Position numbers and translations under genes: made by a program. This document shows, one piece after another, positions 34,563-42,412 of a DNA stretch of 47,424 nucleotides (the stretch's first letter is position 1; each line of letters starts with the position of its first letter). The notes beneath the pieces were generated by a model that was not told the DNA's origin, searched no databases, and saw nothing but the letters and a program-made list of their open reading frames with translations. This DNA comes from Stenotrophomonas chelatiphaga. Lineage in GTDB: Bacteria; Pseudomonadota; Gammaproteobacteria; Xanthomonadales; Xanthomonadaceae. The stretch lies in assembly GCF_001431535.1 (NCBI RefSeq), contig NZ_LDJK01000004.1, positions 1 through 47,424 on the forward strand. Direction: 5' to 3'.

Positions 34563-35909
34563 ATGCCTTCCACGCTGATTACCAACGCCCGCCTGGTCAA
34601 CGAAGGCCGCGTCTTCGATGCCGACCTGCGCATCGAGAATGGCCGCATCGCACGCATTGAAAGCGGACTGGCCGCACGCGATGGCGAGCAGGTGGTCGAT
34701 GCCGCCGGCCGCTGGCTGCTGCCCGGCATGATCGATGACCAGGTGCACTTCCGCGAGCCAGGCCTGACCCAGAAGGGCGACATCGCCACCGAATCGGCCG
34801 CCGCGGTGGCCGGTGGCCTGACCACCTTCATGGACATGCCCAACACCAACCCGCCGACGCTGAACGCCGACGCCCTGCAGGCCAAGTACGATTCCGCCGC
34901 CGGCCGCGCGCGCGCCAATTACGGCTTCTACATGGGCGCCAGCAACGACAACCTGGAGCACATCCAGCGCCTGGATCCGAAGACCGCGCCGGGCATCAAG
35001 GTGTTCATGGGGGCCTCCACCGGCAACATGCTGGTGGACAACCCGGAGACGCTGGACGCAATCTTCCGCGACGCACCGACCCCGATCATCACCCACTGCG
35101 AAGACACGCCGATGATCGACGCGCTGATGAAGGAATACCAGGCGCAGTACGGCGACACGCTGAGCGCCGAGCAGCATCCGGACATCCGATCGCGCCAGGC
35201 CTGCCTGAAGTCGTCGGAACTGGCGGTATCGCTGGCCCGCAAGCACGGCACCCGCCTGCACGTACTGCATATTTCCACCGCCGACGAACTGGCCCTGTTC
35301 GAGCGCGGCCCGCTGATCCGCGCCGACGGCAGCCGCAAGCAGATCACCGCCGAAACCTGCATCCATTTCCTGCGCTTCGACCGCACCGATTACGCGCGCC
35401 TGGGCAACCTCATCAAGTGCAATCCGGCGATCAAGGACGTGGCTGACCGCGAGGCGCTGACCGCTGCGCTGGTGGAGGACATCATCGACGTGATGGCCAC
35501 CGATCATGCCCCGCACACCTGGGAAGAAAAGCAGAAGCCGTACGCGCAGGCGCCGTCCGGCCTGCCGCTGGTGCAGTACGCGCTGACCGCCGCACTGGAA
35601 CTGGTGCACGAAGGCAAGCTGGACATCGCCCGGGTGGTGCAGAAGTTCGCGCACGCGCCGGCCCAGCTGTTCGACGTGGCCGAACGCGGCTTCCTGCGCG
35701 AAGGCTATTTCGCCGACCTGGTGCTGGTGGAAGACAAGCCGTTCACCGTCAAGCGCGAAGACGTGCTGTCCAAGTGCGGCTGGTCGCCCTTCGAAGGCAC
35801 CACCTTCCAGTCGCGCATCGCCTCGACCTGGATCAATGGCCAGCTGGCCTGGGACGGCACGCAGATCGTGGGAGCGGCCAACGGCCAGCGCCTGGCGTTC
35901 AACCGCTGA
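34563..35909 (+). CDS. pyrC: Dihydroorotase, class I type
   Basis: Catalyses the reversible cyclisation of carbamoyl aspartate to dihydroorotate in pyrimidine synthesis. It has 448 residues with an amidohydrolase fold. The metal site has MIDDQVHFREPG, the carboxylated lysine candidate Lys146 (GIKVFMGASTG), His178 (ITHCED), His236 (VLHIST) and the catalytic Asp314 (MATDHAPH). The first His of the usual DxHxH motif is Gln60 here. I recall the DDQVHFREPG form as a recurrent variant in some dihydroorotases rather than a defect. ATG 34563 follows the yidD stop by one base. The next gene overlaps the stop as TGATG. Confidence 0.92.
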   Translation: MPSTLITNARLVNEGRVFDADLRIENGRIARIESGLAARDGEQVVDAAGRWLLPGMIDDQVHFREPGLTQKGDIATESAAAVAGGLTTFMDMPNTNPPTLNADALQAKYDSAAGRARANYGFYMGASNDNLEHIQRLDPKTAPGIKVFMGASTGNMLVDNPETLDAIFRDAPTPIITHCEDTPMIDALMKEYQAQYGDTLSAEQHPDIRSRQACLKSSELAVSLARKHGTRLHVLHISTADELALFERGPLIRADGSRKQITAETCIHFLRFDRTDYARLGNLIKCNPAIKDVADREALTAALVEDIIDVMATDHAPHTWEEKQKPYAQAPSGLPLVQYALTAALELVHEGKLDIARVVQKFAHAPAQLFDVAERGFLREGYFADLVLVEDKPFTVKREDVLSKCGWSPFEGTTFQSRIASTWINGQLAWDGTQIVGAANGQRLAFNR

Positions 35910-36748
35910 TGCGGGCGCTGTTGCTGGGCTCGGTGCTCGCCGGCGCCCTGCCCGTGCTGCTGTCCGCGGCAGCCCCGGTCGAAGCACAGGCCACCGACAG
36001 CCGCGTGGTGTTTCCGGCCAGCGCCTCGCAGGGCGCGATGGTGATCGGCAAGGTGCCGGCCGGCAGCAGCGTGCGCTATGCCGGCCGCAGCCTGCGGGTG
36101 AGTGGCTACGGCAGCGTGGTGTTCGGCATCGGTCGCGACGAGCAGGGCCCGCTGCAGGTTGAAGTACAGCGCCCCGACGGCGGCAGCGAGCGCGTCGCCA
36201 TCGCGGTGACGCCGCGTGACTGGCCGGTGGAACGGGTCAACGGCGTGCCGCCGAAGACGGTCAATCCACCGCCGGCCATCGCCGAACGGATCAAGCGCGA
36301 ACAGGCCCAGGTGACGGCGGCGCGGGCGCGCGATGACAACCGTGCCGACTTCGCCCAGCCGTTCGTGTGGCCCGTGCAGGGTCGCATCAGCGGCCGCTTC
36401 GGCAATGCGCGTGTCTACAACGGGCAGCCCGGATCGGGCCATTCCGGCATGGACATCGCCGTGCCCACCGGCACGCCGGTCAAGGCGCCGGCGGCTGGCG
36501 TGGTGACCTTCGCCGCACCGGACCTGTACCTGACCGGCGGCACGCTGCTGCTTGACCACGGCTTCGGGGTGAGCTCGAACTTCCTGCACCTGTCGCGCAT
36601 CGACGTGAAGGTCGGCGACCGGGTCGAACAGGGCCAGGTGATTGCCGCGGTGGGGGCTACCGGGCGGGCGACCGGCCCGCACCTGCACTGGGGCATGAAC
36701 TGGTTCGACACCCGCATCGATCCGCTGCTGGTGCTGGAACGCAGGTAG
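35909..36748 (+). CDS. Secreted M23 (LytM-type) metallopeptidase
   Basis: A 279-residue exported peptidase. The signal segment is residues 1-26 (ending VEAQA). A beta-rich N domain (about 30-105) precedes the LytM domain: HSGMD (zinc ligands His178, Asp182), His227 in NFLHLS, and HLHW (His258, His260). The zinc set is complete, so it is probably an active endopeptidase on peptidoglycan cross-links rather than an EnvC/NlpD-type activator. ATG 35909 overlaps the pyrC TGA by one base, so it is co-transcribed with a pyrimidine gene for no obvious reason. The TAG stop codon is part of a REP border GTAG. Confidence 0.92.
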   Translation: MRALLLGSVLAGALPVLLSAAAPVEAQATDSRVVFPASASQGAMVIGKVPAGSSVRYAGRSLRVSGYGSVVFGIGRDEQGPLQVEVQRPDGGSERVAIAVTPRDWPVERVNGVPPKTVNPPPAIAERIKREQAQVTAARARDDNRADFAQPFVWPVQGRISGRFGNARVYNGQPGSGHSGMDIAVPTGTPVKAPAAGVVTFAAPDLYLTGGTLLLDHGFGVSSNFLHLSRIDVKVGDRVEQGQVIAAVGATGRATGPHLHWGMNWFDTRIDPLLVLERR

Positions 36749-36993
36749 CGCCGAGCCGTGCTCGGCGGAATCTTTCAGAGCACCGCCCGCTGCGCTCGCC
36801 GACCATGGGTCGGCGCTACCAACTCGTCCTGCTAGCGCCGAGCCGTGCTCGGCGGAATCGGTCAGACCACCGCCCGCTGCGCTCGCCGACCATGGGTCGG
36901 CGCTACCGTTTCGTTCTGGTAGCGCCGAGCCATGCTCGGCGGAATCATTCAGATCACCGCCCGCTGCGCTCGCCGACCATGGGTCGGCGCTAG
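36745..36993. repeat. Triple tandem array of 75-base REP dimers
   Basis: Units lie at 36745-36819, 36832-36906 and 36919-36993, with a period of 87 bases. Each unit opens with GTAG (CTAG in the second), then CGCCGAGC-CGT/CAT-GCTCGGCG, a spacer of about 28 bases ending CGCCCGCTGCGCT, then CGCCGACC-ATG-GGTCGGCG and CTAC or CTAG. The two palindromes differ, so each unit is an inverted dimer. The units are near-identical outside a few bases of the spacer, which suggests recent duplication. Confidence 0.88.
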
Positions 36994-37003
36994 CCGCGCG
37001 GCA

Positions 37004-37708
37004 TCAACCGCGCGCGGCCCACCACACACGCAACAAGGTGCGCACCGGCGTTGCTTCAATCGGCTTGCCACTGGCCTGCGACTGCAGCCGTGCACGCGCC
37101 AACGCCGCCCAGATCCGCCGCGGCCGCGGGCCGGCAACGCGCAGTTTCCAGTCCTTCAGCAGTTCACCGGCCCAGCGCCGTGGAGCGGCGGCAGCATCGG
37201 GTTCCAGCAGCGAGCGCGGCACGCCGGTCACGCCCGCGTCGTACAGCCGCTGCGCCAGCGTCTGCAGCAGCACGGCCTGGCCCGCACCGGCGCGCGGGCG
37301 GTCTTCGAACAGCACCACCTCCACTGCCGCCACCGCTTCGGCGAACGCGGTCAACGCACGCTGCGCGGCGGCCGCATCCACGGCCACGGCACGCGCCTCC
37401 ACCAGGCTCGGCAGCGCATCGGCCAGTACCGCCCACGGTGCGCGGATCGGCTCCAGCACGCGGCCCAGCGGGTGGCGCGAGCGCTGGCCCGCCCAGCTGC
37501 GCAGCTCTTCGCCCCACCAGGCCAGCTTGGCATCGGCCGGCAGCGGGTCGCCGCTGGTGTTGAGCATGTCATCCAATTCCTGCAGCAGCGAAAACCACGC
37601 CACCGCCCGCGCACGATGTTCCGGCGCGACGAACGGCTCGGCCACCGACCACTCGGGCCAGCGTGCACGCCACTTGTCCAGGAAGCTGTCCAACGCACTG
37701 CTGTTCAC
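37004..37708 (-). CDS. Squalene/phytoene synthase-like protein of unknown function
   Basis: A 234-residue, mostly helical, Ala/Arg/Trp-rich protein. Features such as FVAPEHRARAVAWFSLLQELDDMLNTSGD, KLAWWGEELRSWAGQRSRHPLGRVL and LYDAGVTGVPRSLL recall the trans-isoprenyl diphosphate synthase fold of squalene/phytoene synthases. The first Asp-rich motif is reduced to ELDDM. The second Asp-rich motif is not evident, so catalysis is doubtful. GTG 37708 has GAAGGA upstream. It is the last gene of mtaD-ubiG-gph, separated from gph by ten bases. A link to quinone or isoprenoid metabolism is only suggested by the neighbour ubiG. Confidence 0.7.
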   Translation of the reverse strand: MNSSALDSFLDKWRARWPEWSVAEPFVAPEHRARAVAWFSLLQELDDMLNTSGDPLPADAKLAWWGEELRSWAGQRSRHPLGRVLEPIRAPWAVLADALPSLVEARAVAVDAAAAQRALTAFAEAVAAVEVVLFEDRPRAGAGQAVLLQTLAQRLYDAGVTGVPRSLLEPDAAAAPRRWAGELLKDWKLRVAGPRPRRIWAALARARLQSQASGKPIEATPVRTLLRVWWAARG

Positions 37709-37718
37709 TACGTATCCT

Positions 37719-38414
37719 TCAATGCTTGACCGGCAGTGCCGGGAGGGTCGGCCAGCGTGCGGCCTGCTGCAGCGAGTGCGCATCATCCAGCGCAACATCG
37801 GCGTTCCAGCTGGCCGGGTCGTCATCGGCCAGGCGATAGCCCCACAACGCGGCGACCGACGGCATTCCGGCAGCGCGCGCGGCGATGATGTCGCGCTCGT
37901 CATCGCCGACGTACACACAGTCCGACGGTGCGATGCCGATCGCCTGCGCCGCATGCAGCAACGGCAGCGGGTGCGGCTTGCGCTCGGGCAGCGAATCGCC
38001 GCCGACCAGCACCGCACAGCGCGCCTGCCAGCCGTGCTGCGGCAGGATCAGCCGCGCCAGGTATTCGGGCTTGTTGGTGACGATGCCCCAGCGCACGCCG
38101 GCAGCGTCCAGCGCGGCGAGCATGCCCGCCACCCCATCGAACAGCGTTGCATGCTGGCCGATCAGTGCCTGGTAACGCTGCAGGAACTCCGGGATCAACG
38201 CATCGCGTTCATCGCCGGGCAGCTCGGGGAAGGCCACGGCCAGCATCGCCCGCGAGCCCTTGGAGACCACCGGGCGAAGCGCTTCAAGGGAGATCGGCGG
38301 CCGGCCGCGAGCGGCCAGCATGTCGGCCGCGGTCGCCACGAAATCCGGCGCGCTGTCCAGCAGGGTACCGTCCAGGTCGAACAGCACCGCGGGCGGGAAG
38401 CGCACTGCGGTCAT
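37719..38414 (-). CDS. gph: Phosphoglycolate phosphatase-like HAD hydrolase
   Basis: A 231-residue HAD phosphatase. Motif I is [15 protein letters not shown] (nucleophile Asp), motif II is [12 protein letters not shown], motif III is the Lys in [11 protein letters not shown], and motif IV is [18 protein letters not shown]. The overall pattern matches Gph, which hydrolyses 2-phosphoglycolate from DNA repair, but many HAD enzymes look alike. An N-acetylmuramate-6-phosphate phosphatase (MupP) is an alternative, as MupP genes also lie next to ubiG in some gammaproteobacteria. ATG 38414 overlaps the ubiG stop as ATGA. Confidence 0.85.
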   Translation of the reverse strand: MTAVRFPPAVLFDLDGTLLDSAPDFVATAADMLAARGRPPISLEALRPVVSKGSRAMLAVAFPELPGDERDALIPEFLQRYQALIGQHATLFDGVAGMLAALDAAGVRWGIVTNKPEYLARLILPQHGWQARCAVLVGGDSLPERKPHPLPLLHAAQAIGIAPSDCVYVGDDERDIIAARAAGMPSVAALWGYRLADDDPASWNADVALDDAHSLQQAARWPTLPALPVKH

Positions 38415-39127
38415 GCCGGCTTGGTCGCGTGGGCAAGGTAGTTGATGTCGGTACGGCTGGACAGCCGTGCGCGGTTGCGCCACGGCTCGTAGGCCATGCC
38501 GCTGACGTCCTGCAGTTGCAGGTCGGCGTCGCGCAGCCAGCGTGACAGCTCGGCCGGGGTGATGAATTCCTGGTAGTGGTGGGTGCCCTTGGGCAGCAGC
38601 CGGGCCACGTATTCGGCCCCCACGATCGCCACCGCGAACGCGGCGGCGGTGCGGTTGATGGTGGACAGGAACAGCTGGCCGCCGGGTTTCAGCAGCCGCT
38701 TGCAGGCTTCGATGATCGCACCGGGGTCCGGCACGTGTTCCAGCATTTCCATGCAGGTCACCACATCGAAGCTGCCCGGCTGCTCGGCGGCCAGATCCTC
38801 GGCGGCCTGCACCCGGTAGTCCACGGTCACGCCGGTTTCCAGCGCATGCAAGCGCGCCACCTTGACCAGTTCCGGCGCCAGGTCGATGGCGGTCACCTCG
38901 GCACCGGCCTGGGCCAGCGCCTCGCTGAGCAGGCCGCCACCGCAGCCGATGTCCAGCACGCGCAGGCCGCGCAGTGGTGCGCGGTCGGCGACGTATTTCG
39001 TGCGCACCGGGTTGAGCGCATGCAGCGGCTTCTGCGGACCTTCCGCGTCCCACCAGCGGTTGGCCAGGGCGGCGAATTTGTCCAGCTCGGCCTGGTCGAA
39101 ATTGGAAGAAGCGTTCGGGGCGTTCAT
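38411..39127 (-). CDS. ubiG: Ubiquinone biosynthesis O-methyltransferase UbiG
   Basis: UbiG performs both O-methylations in ubiquinone synthesis. It has 238 residues. The SAM-binding motif I is [30 protein letters not shown], and [14 protein letters not shown] follows. The N-terminal [27 protein letters not shown] and the late [39 protein letters not shown] are specific to UbiG. ATG 39127 is the start. mtaD lies 42 bases upstream in the same direction. Confidence 0.95.
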   Translation of the reverse strand: MNAPNASSNFDQAELDKFAALANRWWDAEGPQKPLHALNPVRTKYVADRAPLRGLRVLDIGCGGGLLSEALAQAGAEVTAIDLAPELVKVARLHALETGVTVDYRVQAAEDLAAEQPGSFDVVTCMEMLEHVPDPGAIIEACKRLLKPGGQLFLSTINRTAAAFAVAIVGAEYVARLLPKGTHHYQEFITPAELSRWLRDADLQLQDVSGMAYEPWRNRARLSSRTDINYLAHATKPA

Positions 39128-39169
39128 GGGGTGTCCTTGCGGCGCCGGAAGGCGCGCGGATGGGATGGA

Positions 39170-40513
39170 TCAGGCGCGCACGTGGCGGATGCGCTCGCGC
39201 CACTGGCGCGCGTTGGCGATGATGCCCGGCAGGTCCATGCCGACCAGTTCGCGCTGCACCAGCTTGGGCTGGCCGGCGATCCACACATCGCTCACCTGCT
39301 GGCGGCCGGTGGCATACACCAGCTGCGACAACACGTTGTGCAGGGGCTGGGTTTCCAGCGCGGACAGGTCCACGCAGACCAGGTCGGCCTGCTTGCCGAC
39401 TTCGATCGAGCCGATGCGCTGTTCGAAGCCCAGCGCACGCGCGCCGCCCAGCGTGGACGCGCGCAGCGTGCTCGCCGCATCCAGCGCGGTCGCATCGTTG
39501 GCCACGGCCTTGGCCAGGATCGCCGCGGTGCGGTTTTCGCTGAACATGTCCAGGTCGTTGTTGCTGGCACAGCCGTCGGTGCCGATGGCCAGGTTCACTC
39601 CCGCGCGCTGCAGCGCGCAGGCCGGGCAGAAGCCGGACGCCAGCTTGAGGTTGGACTCAGGGCAATGCACCACGCTGACGCCGCGCTCGGCGCACAGGTG
39701 GATTTCCGCGTCGGTCAGCTGGGTCATGTGCACGGCGATCAGGCGGTCGTTGACCAGCCCCAGCCGATCCAGGCGCGCCAACGGGCGCTGGCCGTGCAGC
39801 TTGATCGAATCGCTGACTTCCTGCGCGGTCTCATGCGTGTGCAGGTGCACCTGCATGTCCAGCTGGTCGGACAGCATGCGCACGCGCTCGAAGTTCGCAT
39901 CGTTGACCGTATACGGCGCATGCGGGGCGAACGAGGTGCCGATCAGCGGATCGTTGCGCCACTGGTCGTGCAGCTCGCCGGCCTTGGCGAAGTACTCGTC
40001 ATCGCTCTTGGCCCAGGCGGTGGGGAAATCGATGATCACCGCGCCGACCAGCGCGCGGAATCCGTGCTTCTTGTAGACCGCGGCCTGCACGTCGCCGAAG
40101 AAGTAGTTTTCGTTGGCGCAGGTGGTACCACCGCGCAGCATTTCGGCGATCGCCAGGGTGGTGCCGTCGGCCACGAATTCCGGCCCGATCACCGCTGCTT
40201 CCACCGGCCAGATGTGCTGCTGCAGCCAGGTCATCAGCGGCAGGTCGTCGGCCACCCCGCGCAGCAGGGTCATCGGATTATGGGTATGCGCGTTGACCAG
40301 GCCCGGCATCAGCGCCGCCTCCGGGCGGCTGACCACCTGGGCGGCAGTGAAACGTTCGCGCGCCTGGCTGCGTGGCAGGATCGCGATGATCTCGCCGTTG
40401 CGCACCGCCACTGCGTGGTCTTCCAGCACCACGGCATGCGGCTCGATCGGGACCACGTAACCGGCTTCGATCAGCAGGTCACAGGCTTCGGGGAGGTGCG
40501 GGCTATCGCTCAT
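39170..40513 (-). CDS. mtaD: 5-methylthioadenosine/S-adenosylhomocysteine deaminase
   Basis: A 447-residue amidohydrolase of the TRZ/ATZ family. Metal ligands are His76 and His78 (GLVNAHTHNP), HAPYTVND and HLHTHET, His in AVHMTQL, and Asp in IGTDGCASNNDLDMF. The motif NDLDMF and the size are typical of MtaD, which deaminates methylthioadenosine or SAH to the inosine compounds. The alternative is a guanine or hydroxyatrazine-type deaminase, which is less likely. SAH is the by-product of the downstream UbiG reaction, so the pairing makes metabolic sense. Confidence 0.88.
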   Translation of the reverse strand: MSDSPHLPEACDLLIEAGYVVPIEPHAVVLEDHAVAVRNGEIIAILPRSQARERFTAAQVVSRPEAALMPGLVNAHTHNPMTLLRGVADDLPLMTWLQQHIWPVEAAVIGPEFVADGTTLAIAEMLRGGTTCANENYFFGDVQAAVYKKHGFRALVGAVIIDFPTAWAKSDDEYFAKAGELHDQWRNDPLIGTSFAPHAPYTVNDANFERVRMLSDQLDMQVHLHTHETAQEVSDSIKLHGQRPLARLDRLGLVNDRLIAVHMTQLTDAEIHLCAERGVSVVHCPESNLKLASGFCPACALQRAGVNLAIGTDGCASNNDLDMFSENRTAAILAKAVANDATALDAASTLRASTLGGARALGFEQRIGSIEVGKQADLVCVDLSALETQPLHNVLSQLVYATGRQQVSDVWIAGQPKLVQRELVGMDLPGIIANARQWRERIRHVRA

Positions 40514-40558
40514 GCGGGCTCACTGGCTGGGGGGCGGCGAGATACTGCTGGGGGACAC

Positions 40559-40643
40559 GCCCCTGAGTCAGGGGCTGCCGCGAAGCGGCGGGGTCTGGAG
40601 ACTCGTGAAGCGGGGCCCATGATCTGCCGAAGCAGATCATGGG
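40559..40643. repeat. Hairpin cluster between efp and mtaD
   Basis: Two perfect inverted repeats lie here: GCCCCTGA-G-TCAGGGGC (40559-40575) and a 12-pair stem CCCATGATCTGC-CGAA-GCAGATCATGGG (40616-40643). No T run follows the stems, so they are not classical terminators. They may end the efp mRNA or shape the mtaD leader. Confidence 0.6.
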
Positions 40644-40674
40644 AGCGCCAGCGCGAATGCGATGGCGCGTACCC

Positions 40675-40694
40675 AGCCAGCGGCCGTCCCTACC
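40675..40694. repeat. Degenerate REP remnant after efp
   Basis: CCAGCGGCCGTCCCTACC is one base off the truncated REP copies at 23076 and 25667. A short palindrome GTAATCC/GGATTAC (40695-40717) beside it overlaps the efp stop codon. Confidence 0.5.
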
Positions 40695-40713
40695 GTAATC
40701 CAGCTGTACCGGA

Positions 40714-41280
40714 TTACTTTACGCGTGCGGAGTATTCGCCCGAACGGGTGTCGACCTTGATGGTCTCGTCCTGGTTCACGAACAGCGGAACGCGGACCAC
40801 CGCGCCGGTTTCCAGCGTGGCCGGCTTGCCGCCGCCGCCGGAGGTGTCACCACGCACGCCCGGATCGGTCTCGGTGATCTTCAGTTCAACGAAGTTCGGC
40901 GGCTGCACGAAGATCGGCGAACCGTTCCACAGGGTCACGATGCAGGATTCTTCACCCTTCAGCCACTTCTCCGCGCCGCCCATGCCGGCCTTGTCGGCCT
41001 GCACCTGCTCGAAGGATTCCGGGTCCATGAAGTGCCAGTACTCGCCGTCGCTGTACATGTAGTCCATGTTGGTGTCGACGACGTCGGCCACTTCCACGTC
41101 ATCGGTGGCCTTCATGGTCATTTCCACGGTCCGGCCGGACTTGATGAAGCGGTAGCGCACGCGGGTGAAGGCCTGGCCCTTGCCCGGCTTGATGAACTCG
41201 GTTTCCGAGATGACGGCCGGTTCATTGTTGACCAGGATCTTCATCCCGTTCTTGACATCGTTCATGCCCGCAGTGGCCAT
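40714..41280 (-). CDS. efp: Elongation factor P
   Basis: EF-P enters stalled ribosomes and speeds peptide-bond formation in polyproline stretches. It has 188 residues, the standard length. It has a KOW-like N domain ([38 protein letters not shown]) and two OB domains. The tip lysine is exactly Lys34 in PGKGQAF, as in E. coli, where EpmA/EpmB attach beta-lysine. ATG 41280 has AGGAG upstream. The gene for EpmB is divergent, 96 bases away, which supports beta-lysylation rather than rhamnosylation (which uses Arg32). Confidence 0.97.
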   Translation of the reverse strand: MATAGMNDVKNGMKILVNNEPAVISETEFIKPGKGQAFTRVRYRFIKSGRTVEMTMKATDDVEVADVVDTNMDYMYSDGEYWHFMDPESFEQVQADKAGMGGAEKWLKGEESCIVTLWNGSPIFVQPPNFVELKITETDPGVRGDTSGGGGKPATLETGAVVRVPLFVNQDETIKVDTRSGEYSARVK

Positions 41281-41328
41281 GCTCAAGCTCCTCAAATGGC
41301 GAAACCGCCGCGTGTGCGGCGAGCCGGA

Positions 41329-41360
41329 TAGAATGGAAAGCCCACCGGAGGCCGGTGGGC
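41329..41360 (+). promoter_or_regulatory. Candidate epmB -10 box and 5' leader hairpin
   Basis: TAGAAT (41329-41334) could be the -10 box of epmB. It is followed at once by the perfect palindrome GCCCACCGG-AGG-CCGGTGGGC (41340-41360). The hairpin would sit at the very 5' end of the epmB mRNA. It also lies upstream of efp on the other strand. No -35 is clear. Confidence 0.35.
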
Positions 41361-41376
41361 ACTGATTTATGTCCCC

Positions 41377-42405
41377 ATGATAACCGCAGGCCCCCTGTCC
41401 ATGCAGCTCTCCGCCGCTCACCGCCCCGTTTCCGCCCGCTGGCAGCAGCTCTGGCGCCAGGCGATACGCGACCCCGGCGAACTGCTTGCGCGGCTCGGCC
41501 TGGAGCCTGCCGCGCTGGGTGTTTCCGAGGCGGCCCTGCAGCAGTTCGCGCAGCGCGTACCGGAAGGGTTCGTGGCCCGCATGCGGCATGGCGACCCGCA
41601 CGATCCACTGCTGCGCCAGGTGCTCCCGATCGACGCCGAAATGCGCCAGGTGCCCGGTTTCAGCCTGGATGCGGTCGGCGATGGTGCGGCCAAGAAGGCC
41701 ACCGGGGTCATCCAGAAGTACCGCGGTCGGGCGCTGCTGGTGACTACCGGCAGCTGCGCGATCAACTGCCGCTACTGCTTCCGCCGCCACTTCGATTACG
41801 GCACCGAAAACGCCGCCAAGGGCGGCTGGCAGGAGGCGGTGCGGGCCATCGCCGAAGACCCGGGCATCGACGAGGTCATCCTGTCCGGCGGCGATCCCCT
41901 GTCGCTGGCCACGCACAAGCTGGTGGAGCTGACCGACGCGCTGCGCGCCATCCCGCATCTGCGCCGGCTGCGCATCCACAGCCGCCTGCCGGTGGTGTTG
42001 CCCGAGCGCGTGGACGATGAACTGGTGGCCTGGCTGGGCAGCCTGCCGTGGCCGCTGGCCTTCGTGATCCACGCCAACCATGCCAACGAATTCGATGCCA
42101 GCGTGGATGCCGCCCTGGCGCGCCTGCGCGCGGCCGGCGCGCAGCTGCTGAACCAGGCCGTGCTGTTGCGCGGGGTCAACGACAGCGAAGACGCGCTGGC
42201 CGCGCTGAGCGAACGCAGCTTCGCCGCCGGGGTGATGCCGTACTACCTCTACCAGCTGGATCGCGTGGAGGGCGTGGCCCACTTCGAAGTGGACGATGCC
42301 ACGGCCAAGGCCCTGATCGCCGCACTGACCGCACGCCTGTCCGGCTACCTGGTCCCCAAGCTGGTCCGCGAACTCCCCGGCGACCCCAGCAAGCGCCCCG
42401 TATAG
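41377..42405 (+). CDS. epmB: EF-P beta-lysylation protein EpmB (lysine 2,3-aminomutase)
   Basis: EpmB is a radical-SAM, PLP enzyme that turns lysine into (R)-beta-lysine for EF-P modification. It has 342 residues. The iron-sulfur motif is CAINCRYCF (Cys127, Cys131, Cys134). The LSGGDPLS and HSRLPVVLP motifs follow, and the probable PLP lysine is Lys328 in LVPKLVREL. The C-terminal PGDPSK is typical of the lysine aminomutase family. ATG 41377 is the start, and ATG 41401 (MQLSAAHR) is a close alternative. epmA is not in the window. Confidence 0.94.
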   Translation: MITAGPLSMQLSAAHRPVSARWQQLWRQAIRDPGELLARLGLEPAALGVSEAALQQFAQRVPEGFVARMRHGDPHDPLLRQVLPIDAEMRQVPGFSLDAVGDGAAKKATGVIQKYRGRALLVTTGSCAINCRYCFRRHFDYGTENAAKGGWQEAVRAIAEDPGIDEVILSGGDPLSLATHKLVELTDALRAIPHLRRLRIHSRLPVVLPERVDDELVAWLGSLPWPLAFVIHANHANEFDASVDAALARLRAAGAQLLNQAVLLRGVNDSEDALAALSERSFAAGVMPYYLYQLDRVEGVAHFEVDDATAKALIAALTARLSGYLVPKLVRELPGDPSKRPV

Positions 42406-42412
42406 CCGGAAA

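Noticed and set aside
36745..36993. Regular repeats resembling a CRISPR array
   Set aside because: The repeated units are 75 bases and internally palindromic, and the 12-base gaps are too short to be spacers. No cas gene is near. They are REP dimers.
40616..40643. Rho-independent terminator of efp
   Set aside because: The 12-pair stem is perfect, but no T run follows on the minus strand.
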